In this document: positions 58,352 through 64,000 of the stretch, piece by piece
How the letters are laid out: the number at the start of each line of letters is the position of its first letter
Position numbering within the stretch: position 1 is the stretch's first letter
DNA from: Doryteuthis pealeii
Lineage: Eukaryota > Mollusca > Cephalopoda > Myopsida > Loliginidae
Assembly (NCBI GenBank): GCA_023376005.1
Contig: CM042150.1
Span: 71,150,187 to 71,214,186, forward strand
Reading direction: 5' to 3'
Length of the DNA stretch: 64,000 bases
Program-made: the position numbers and the translations under genes
The notes under the pieces: generated by a model
What the model was told of the DNA's origin: nothing
Databases searched by the model: none
Seen by the model: only the letters and a program-made list of their open reading frames with translations

Positions 58352-59880
58352 CTACCGTGGAGCTTGTGGGGCTACCAGAAGAAGAATGCATCCTTCCTGT
58401 GACACCTTCTGAAGAACCCGATGGATCAATATTGGGGGAGGAAATGCGTAGGCATACATCCCTGTCCAATCTATGCTCAGAGCATCTGAGGCATATGCAG
58501 CATCGACCGGATAAGGGGAGCAAAACACTCCCAACTTTCTGTTTTCCGGAGTAGCGAATAGGTCTATGTTCGGATGCCCGAACCTCAGAAAAATCAAGTC
58601 CACTATCCTCCGTTCCAGGCTCCATTCCGTCAACCGAGTTTCCACGTGGCCCCTCGATAGACGGTCCGCCAAAACATTCTTCTTTCCTGGAATGTGAGCT
58701 GCATAAAGGGGAATGTTGTGCTCTGCTGCCCTTTCTGAGGCATCTGTCCAAAGAACTAGAGGTTCTACATGATGAAGCTGTACCCCTTTGAAAAAATTCT
58801 CCCTCCTTGTCCACCATATAAGGTGACTTGCTAAGAAACTGTTTATGGGGATCATCTTCTTGATATTGTCCGACCGAGGGACCCACCATGACCGAAGGTA
58901 GAACTGGATAGGCCTCATGTGCAACCGGGCCCAGGGGATCAGATCTATACATGCCGCCATAAGACCTAGAAGTCTGAGAAACCTGTGAGCTTGGCAGAAC
59001 CTTGCCTCCAAAATACAATTTATTTGTAGTACCAGATTCTGGAATCTCTCCTCTGAAGGATAAATTATTCCTTCTTTCAAATTTAAGAGAGCCCCTAGAT
59101 AATTTGCCTTTTGAGATGGAATCAGTTGAGATTTTTGGTAGTTTAGGAACAATCCCAAATCCCGGAGAAGGTCCCGCATTAATTTTACTTGTCGATTGAG
59201 AATGTGTTGATCCTGATTTCTGATTAACCAGTCGTCCAGGTACATGAAAATATGTATTTGACGGGACCTGAGAAATCCCCCCAGTGCTGAAATCATTTTC
59301 TTGAACACTCTGGGGGCTATTGCAAGACCAAAGAGCATAGCTTTGAATTGGTAGTGCCTCCCCTGAAAATGAAACCGCAGAAACTGCCGGTGGCCTGGGA
59401 AAATGGGAACATGGAAGTAAGCATCCTTTAGGTCCACCGTTATCATCCAATCGCCTTTCCTCAAGGCCCGACGAATAGTCCTGAAAGTTTCCATCTTGAA
59501 ATGGGGAACCACCAGATGGGAATTTATCCCTCTCAAATTTAGAATGGGACGGAACCCTCCGTCCTTCTTTGGAACTAAAAAGAAGGTGCTGTAACACCTC
59601 TGACCCTCATGGGTTCTGGGGACTAACTCTATTGCTTGTTTTCCTAACAAGTCTCTTATTTCTTCTGAAATAACGTCTCTCTGGTAAGATGAACTGAATG
59701 CGGTCTTTTTTACACCGCTTCGCCTCGGTGCTGAGGCAAACTGAAGTTTTAGCCCTTCCCGGACTATGTTCAAAATCCAGCGGTCGGAAGTAATCTTCTT
59801 CCAACCCTGTAAAAATCCTGCTAATCGTCCCCCGACCGGCTCGGATTGAGGAAATACACAGCTTATTGTCGTTGGGGACG
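58352..59880 (-). pseudogene. DIRS reverse transcriptase / RNase H / methyltransferase-like ORF
   Basis: The homology begins about 30 codons upstream of the TTG at 59773, in an open frame around 59880 (FPQSEPVGGR, WKKITSDRW). Counting from 59773: FFLVPKKDGGFRPILNL (64-80), VDLKDAYFHVPI with the first catalytic Asp (113-124), FGLAIAPRVF (148-157), FMYLDDWLI with the catalytic Asp pair (176-184). RNase H begins with VLWTDAS (340-346) but jumps directly to HIPGKKNVLADRLSR (360-374), so the centre with the remaining acidic residues is missing. A methyltransferase-like segment follows (DLFATPENRK and AYAFPPPILI, about 404-450). TAG at 58352-58354 ends the frame, but similarity to related elements seems to go on for about 40 codons (SWYPGLLDLLIDFPREL), and a second TAG follows near 58219. 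The ORF uses a different frame from ORF1 and YR. Confidence 0.85.
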
Positions 59881-61351
59881 AAACCCCAACGACTTCTGAA
59901 ACCTGGATTTCTGAAACCCCGACTGCTCCTTTGTCCAGGTCGAAGCACTTTGTCCTCTCCCCTGTTTAAAGTTGGAGCCTTCCTGCTTCAGCCTTTTCTG
60001 CCCAAAACCCGAAGAGTTAGCGTAATTCGTTTTTTTAGTGCTCTCCAACTTCCGCTTCGCTCCCAAAAAATTCTTCCGGACGTGCTGTGTCTCCCTAGCA
60101 TTTCTAAGGTTCTCTGCACTGCTATGCAAAACCCCGAAAAACCTTCCAGAAAACAGTTTGGGACCTACCGTAGGTAGGCGTGAAAGTTTATTTTCTGTGG
60201 CTTTATTCTTAAAAGCCATGTCCCTTAAATAAAGACTGCGCCTTGATGACACAGAACCCAAAATAATTCTGGACGTGACATCGGCCATAGATTGAAATAA
60301 TTGGGAAAGGGCCTGCAGGGCTTCTTGTCTATCTGCCACTGAACCCGACGCGTCAGTATAAGAAGTAATTAATGAGCCATACGATATTTGCCTAAGCAAA
60401 AGTCGAGCACTCGAATCCAGCTTCTTAAGGCCCAAATTAGCAGAATCCACAGATTTGCTAGAAAATCTATACTGAGCGCCGCGAATAAAGTCTTTTCCGC
60501 TAGAAGGCGCCATAATACCCTCTTCGATGTTCTCGTCAAGACGGGGGGGGGGGAGACAGAACTGGGTAAAGTGGTCATTAACCACCATATATTTCTGATC
60601 CTCTGAGGATCGAAAACATTTTATTTTCCCCCTAGTCTGATATTCAGAATCGATCTCTTCCAGTGCTCTAATAACGGACCTATCTAATGGCAGACTAATA
60701 GCCTCCTTAACTCTCGGAGCCAACAGGTGATCCGCTATATATGATTTGAAATCAGAGTCTTTGTTCCTCTCAACACAAGGAATATCTAGTTTCGAAGCGA
60801 CCTTCGAAATAAAGGCATTCCACTCCACATTACGAGTTTTAATCTCGCTTTCCAAAATCTGCTCGCTATCAGCTTCAGAGCAATGACTGAAAATCTCAGC
60901 CCCCCCCCTCCGAATCAGAGAAATCATTATTATACCTGGGCGGTGCAGGACCATCAATGGCGTCGGACTTTCCCGCCAATGGCTCCTTCATACGAGCCTC
61001 TCTCACTTGGCTCTCGTGTAAATTAAACATAAGTTTAATTCTATTATCTATCAAGCTGTTTAAATTATTAAATCCTTCTACATCAGGCAGGAACCTGGAA
61101 GGGTAAGCGTTTTTAGGGTCGCCTCCCTGTTCTTCCGAAACTGATTCGAATGTTTTTTTTTTTATTTTCTGCTTTTCCAATTGCAACGGAAGCTGGAACT
61201 TCGTCAGGAAAGTCTTATTTGAACTTTCGTGATTGTAGTAACAATCCAGTTCATTTTCTCTCAGAGGAGAATGGACGTCAAATTCTCCGGCATTCTGATC
61301 CACAGAAACATCTGAAAAAAGCTGTAGCTTTGCTTCTGTAACTTTCTCCAT
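59863..61351 (-). pseudogene. DIRS ORF1 (Gag-like), frameshifted in a G run
   Basis: The ATG at 61349-61351 starts MEKVTEAKLQLFSDVSVDQ, a protein rich in charged residues. At 60900-60908 a run of nine G (C on the plus strand) shifts the frame: the first part ends ..DSEGGG and stops, and the second part (60957 to 59863) continues with AEIFSHCSEADSEQ. It ends in a basic, Gln/Lys/Arg-rich tail (GFGQKRLKQEGSNFKQGRGQ). About 500 codons in total. DIRS ORF1 proteins are regarded as Gag-like, though no zinc knuckle is visible. The end overlaps the start of the RT ORF. Plus-strand frames over the same bases are shadows. Confidence 0.75.
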
Positions 61352-61565
61352 TATTTATATAACACTTTTTTTTTTTTTTTTTAAGAAATTCAAAATCCAA
61401 AAGAAAAACGACTTCAGTTTATTAACTGAATAAAAGGAGAAAAAAGGCCAAAAATACTGACTCACCAATTTCTTTCCTTAATATTATTTCTCACTTCTCT
61501 CGGTATGGTTAAATTTAGCAGTAATCAAGTAGTAAGAAATTTCAAACCTCTCACTACAGATCCGA
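61352..61565. other. 5' untranslated region of the DIRS element
   Basis: About 210 bases between the terminal repeat and the ORF1 start, with a poly-T tract (61366-61382 on the plus strand). No motif recognised. Confidence 0.6.
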
Positions 61566-61720
61566 GTAAAAAAGTGATTATATGTCTTCTTGGATGAGAG
61601 GTCGTGGAGGTGAAGGGAGTTAATTTTGGAGAATTTAAAAAATAAATAAATAATTTTGCTCGGATGGTTTTAAGTAGCTCGAGAGTAGATTGCATTAGTT
61701 ATACAGGTAAGTATAGATAT
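61566..61720. repeat. DIRS inverted terminal repeat, right
   Basis: Complement of the left repeat (see 56789-56954). The outer tail ends ATATTGATATAAAC at 61730. Confidence 0.9.
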
Positions 61721-61730
61721 TGATATAAAC

Positions 61731-61852
61731 GGTTTTACTGTTACCGTTAACGACAAGCTAGTCGTTCCTGTACCATTATTGTAAATACACTTGTCTTATT
61801 TTACCCTATCTCGAATTGACTTCTTTTTTACTGTTGGACTAACATCACAACA
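61731..61852 (+). repeat. 3' LTR, right part
   Basis: From GGTTTTACTGTTACC through TGTAAATACACTTGTC to ACATCACAACA. It contains GTTAACGACAAGCTAGTCGTTCC, a small dyad. The terminal ACAACA complements the LTR start. Confidence 0.8.
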
Positions 61853-61951
61853 CTTATATTATAAATTGTTTTCTCTTTAACAGCATTGCGTGATGTTTTC
61901 ATTCCACCTTTTCATACTCATACTGTCGTATTCATTTCCTTTCTTTTAACT

Positions 61952-61971
61952 TATATATATATATATATATA

Positions 61972-62006
<35 letters not shown>
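61952..62006. repeat. (TA)n microsatellite
   Basis: A TA tract with a phase break, mirroring the AT tract left of the nest at 53937. Confidence 0.95.
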
Positions 62007-62012
<6 letters not shown>

Positions 62013-62184
62013 GAATTTATTTGTGTATCAATTTTGTTCTTGTGAACATTTTTTTGTGATATCAGGAAGCATGGAGATATGTATAAGTGAAGAAAAAACA
62101 AACAAAAAACAATACTTGACCGTTATATATCTATATGTATATAAATCCAATTAAATTTGGTTAGAAATAATGAAATCCTTATTG

Positions 62185-62720
62185 TTTTTTTTTCTTTCAA
62201 ATTTTCTAGCTATTTTTTGATGTCATCATCTTGAAAAGCATTAATGAGTTGACTAAAATTTGATGCATTTGATTACGACAAAATGAATTAATAGGATTAT
62301 AATTATTTGGCATGATATAACTTTTATCATTTATTTTATTCGTATTGTTAATCACTTGTTTAATTTATTCATCTACTAAATAGTTTGGAAATCCATTATT
62401 AATAAGGGTTTGTTTGATATTTTTTAATTCCATATAAGATACTTTTTTAGATGAAAAAATTAATTTTGTGCAATTTAATAGATTTTTTATAATAGCTATT
62501 TATATCTATGAGGGCATTCGCTTTTATAATTTAAAGTACATGAATTTATACTAGTAGTTTACTAATTGAAGCAAACAATGTTAACTTTAATACAGTTAGC
62601 ATTGATTGCTTCAATTAGTATATCAAGAAAAGGAATTTCATTATTCAGGTTTAGTTCATAAGTAAATTTCAGGACAGAGATATTTCGAAATGTTTCTTGT
62701 AAATCATATAAGGCCATGTC
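62185..62720 (-). pseudogene. Penelope-like reverse transcriptase C-terminal fragment
   Basis: On the minus strand, LKFTYELNLNNEIPFLDILIE matches the xxPFLDILI block typical of Penelope-like RTs. After a gap and frame change, ELKNIKQTLINNGFPNYLVDE resembles the later helical block with the N-G-(Y/F)-P signature. No YxDD catalytic block and no GIY-YIG module are seen here, and stops are frequent. A 26-bp inverted pair (62561-62620) lies in the middle and may itself have interrupted the frame. Confidence 0.55.
62561..62620. repeat. Inverted repeat, about 26-bp arms
   Basis: ACTAATTGAAGCAAACAATG and its near-complement, CATTGATTGCTTCAATTAGT, around a 7-base spacer. Inside the Penelope-like fragment. 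Confidence 0.75.
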
Positions 62721-62749
62721 ACCCCCCCCTTTTTTTCCAGGTGTGGACT

Positions 62750-63470
62750 ATGTTATTAAACAATCCCCAAAATTTGAGCTTCCAATTCCAAAGATTGATG
62801 GAGTTATGTCGATTTTGGTGGGGATTTCAAAAAATGGCGACTTTGTAATCTATTTTTGTCTGTAAAATCAGTTCTAGAGCTTCCATACTACTAAAAAGCA
62901 TTTTGTCCATGAAATCTAAAAATGCTATCAAAGAAGTTTTAAAGTCAGCCAATTTAAAGTTATTGATATTTCCTAGCAAGATCAATATCTAAATATGGCA
63001 CTGCATTTATGACTAAATGTTTTTTCTATTATTATTTTACATATATTGAATATTATTCGTACCAAAAAGAGTTTGATATTTGCTCAGAACCAAAGCTATA
63101 TGATATTAATGCACAAAACCAATTCTTTATCTGATGTATCCAATAGAGTTTCAATGTTTATCAGTTAAATTTTGCAAATCAGAAATCATTAATAATTTCA
63201 TTAATTGGTCAACTACAAGACTTTTTAAAAAGTATTTTGGATTCCTTGTGCTAAAATGCTTTTATAAACCAATTTTTAGGAGTAGGGAAGCTCTAGAACT
63301 CATTTTACAGACAAAAAAAGATTACAAAAAGTCACCATTTTTGGCAACCAAATTTGGAGAGTTATGTCAATTCACCCAAATTTGGAGAGTTATGTCAATT
63401 TTTAGAAACAACATAACTCAGCCAATTTTTAGAATTGGAAACTCAAATTTTGGGGATTGGCTAACTTTAG
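62750..63470. repeat. Large inverted repeat (fold-back element)
   Basis: 62750-62905 and 63275-63465 are inverse copies at roughly 75-80 percent similarity. Landmarks are AATCCCCAAAATTTGAGCTT against GAAACTCAAATTTTGGGGATT, and AGTTCTAGAGCTTCCATAC against GGGAAGCTCTAGAACT. The right arm has an extra tandem duplication of AAATTTGGAGAGTTATGTC (63351-63400). The spacer includes the 73-bp segment shared with 51414-51486. Probably an old non-autonomous element. Confidence 0.7.
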
Positions 63471-63644
63471 AATTTCTTTACAATCCATTAAATTTTGTAG
63501 TTACCAAGCACTTTTTCTTTTTCCTTAAAAAACTGTCAAATTTATCCTGAACATTTACATGGTGTTCGGGATAAATTTTACAGTTTCATAAGGAAAAAGA
63601 AAAGTGTTTGGTAACTACGAAATTAAATGGATTGTAAAGAAATT
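63471..63644. repeat. Palindrome with about 85-bp arms
   Basis: AATTTCTTTACAATCCATTA reads back as TAAATGGATTGTAAAGAAATT; the arms meet around ACATTTACATGGTGTTCGG. It directly abuts the fold-back element on its left and the mariner end on its right. Confidence 0.8.
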
Positions 63645-63654
63645 CAACAGGCAC

Positions 63655-64000
63655 AGAAATTACACTACTGTCAACAAGTTTCACTCAAAATAACTGCCAT
63701 TAGTGACGATCACAGCCTCAATCCTGCTCCGGAGCCTGGAGCAAGCTGATGTTACAGTTTCCCTGGGAAGGGTAAAAAATCTAACTTAATTCTGTCAATT
63801 AATTGGGATTTTGTAGTACTGGTGATTGGTGTCTTTCTCAACAGCACCACATACATAATAATCATATAGGATTAAGATCTGGGGAGTTCAGAGGCCAAAC
63901 ATTGGGACTAGTGTAGCCATAAAAATTTGCCAACAACCATTCTTGACTTTTTCCCAGAGGTGTGGCAGGGGGCTGAATCCTGCTGCCATACATATGGCCT
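63655..64000 (-). pseudogene. Mariner-family transposase 3' end, cut by the window end
   Basis: Minus-strand translation gives YVWQQDSAPCHTSG with the second catalytic Asp (about 63960), NSPDLNPI with the third Asp (about 63875), then LRSRIEAVIVTNGSYFE and a stop near 63690. Frameshifts occur between blocks. The QQDSxPCH and NSPDxNP signatures relate it to the copies at 21050 and 28125, but the 3' flank differs, so it may be a sister family. The N-terminal half lies beyond the window. Confidence 0.75.

Larger units (their letters stand above)
56755..61730 (-). mobile_element. DIRS-type tyrosine-recombinase retrotransposon (4,976 bp)
   Basis: The minus strand encodes ORF1, RT/RNase H with a methyltransferase-like domain, and a tyrosine recombinase, in that order. 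Termini are inverted repeats (56789-56954 and 61566-61720) with different outer tails. An internal complementary region at 57014-57109 contains the complement of both tails joined together, the diagnostic layout of DIRS1-like elements. No target duplication is seen, as expected for recombinase-mediated insertion. It lies in the 3' LTR of the Gypsy element and is therefore the youngest insertion of the nest. RNase H has lost its centre, ORF1 has a homopolymer frameshift and the RT frame carries TAG stops, so this copy is not autonomous. Confidence 0.92.
54253..61852 (+). mobile_element. Gypsy-type LTR retrotransposon, internally deleted, interrupted by a DIRS element
   Basis: Termini are TGTTGT and ACAACA. 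The flanking pentamers ATTAT (54248-54252) and CTTAT (61853-61857) would be a 5-bp target duplication with one change. The 3' LTR starts at 56681 behind a polypurine tract (AAAGGGGG, 56673-56680) and is split by the DIRS insertion into 56681-56754 and 61731-61852, about 196 bp in total. It contains a TATAAATAG box. Only the first 36 bases of the 5' LTR (54253-54288) match it, so the 5' LTR is truncated or rearranged and no primer-binding site could be identified. Coding region 54472-56603. Confidence 0.85.
53986..61923. mobile_element. Near-perfect palindrome (MITE-like) split by nested retrotransposons
   Basis: Left arm 53986-54150, a two-base centre (TT at 54151-54152), and right arm 54153-54252 continued at 61853-61923. 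The arms match over about 165 bp with only two or three differences (for example GGGTCGGAG against GGGTCAGAG). TATGAGTATGAAAAGGTGG at the left end is matched by CCACCTTTTCATACTCATA at the right. Removing 54253-61852 restores continuity of the right arm. The palindrome has no coding capacity. Its ends border AT microsatellites. It could be a MITE or a fold-back element of unknown class. Confidence 0.9.

Noticed and set aside
58290..59597. N-terminal 430 or so codons of the long minus-strand frame that ends with the recombinase
   Set aside because: This stretch is the alternative-frame shadow of the RT ORF (same bases, Ser/Arg-rich, no domain). Only the part after about 58212 is recombinase.
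57357..60606. Plus-strand open frames across the DIRS element
   Set aside because: They are antisense to well-supported minus-strand domains and lack motifs.

Overview
This is a eukaryotic, AT-rich, repeat-dominated window in which I find no convincing host protein-coding gene, rRNA gene or functional tRNA gene. The mix of repeats (tRNA-headed SINEs, LINE reverse transcriptase remains, Penelope-like fragments, mariner and Tc1 transposons, a Gypsy LTR element, a DIRS element, many AT, CA and GA microsatellites and several long fold-back elements) fits an invertebrate metazoan. A mollusc, probably a cephalopod, is my best guess, but this rests on general recognition and not on a diagnostic gene. 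Nearly all open frames come from transposable elements or from microsatellites.

Layout. From 1 to 18.8 kb the sequence is unique AT-rich DNA broken by microsatellites, small hairpins, a 0.5 kb fold-back element (11.39-11.90 kb), tRNA-like SINEs (12.3 and 16.9 kb) and a duplicated block (10.18-10.62 kb and 13.26-14.57 kb) whose second copy is split by an insertion. From 18.9 to 31.2 kb lie a LINE 3' end, two decayed copies of one mariner family in opposite orientation (21.1 and 28.1 kb), a Penelope-like GIY-YIG fragment (23.8 kb) and several SINEs. From 33.0 to 36.5 kb there is a compact cluster of non-autonomous elements: a TIR element with an internal direct duplication, followed by repeated copies of an unidentified module of about 145 bp carried by fold-back elements. 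From 39 to 52.6 kb there are LINE 3' fragments, a Tc1-like element, Gypsy pol fragments and a 30-bp minisatellite.

The most informative region is 53.9-61.9 kb, a three-level nest. A nearly perfect palindrome (arms about 165 bp) was hit in its right arm by a Gypsy-type LTR retrotransposon, which left an imperfect 5-bp target duplication. The 3' LTR of that element was then hit by a DIRS-type tyrosine-recombinase retrotransposon of 4,976 bp (minus strand). The DIRS element has inverted terminal repeats and an internal complementary region that spells out both of its ends, ORF1, reverse transcriptase with YLDD, a gutted RNase H, a methyltransferase-like domain and a tyrosine recombinase with all catalytic residues. 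The Gypsy copy keeps Gag, two zinc knuckles and the protease, but most of RT, RNase H and integrase is deleted, with the frame still open across the junctions.

The right end (62.2-64.0 kb) has a Penelope-like RT fragment, a fold-back structure and the 3' end of a third mariner copy that runs off the window. No copy looks fully autonomous. The DIRS recombinase frame is the best preserved coding sequence in the window.
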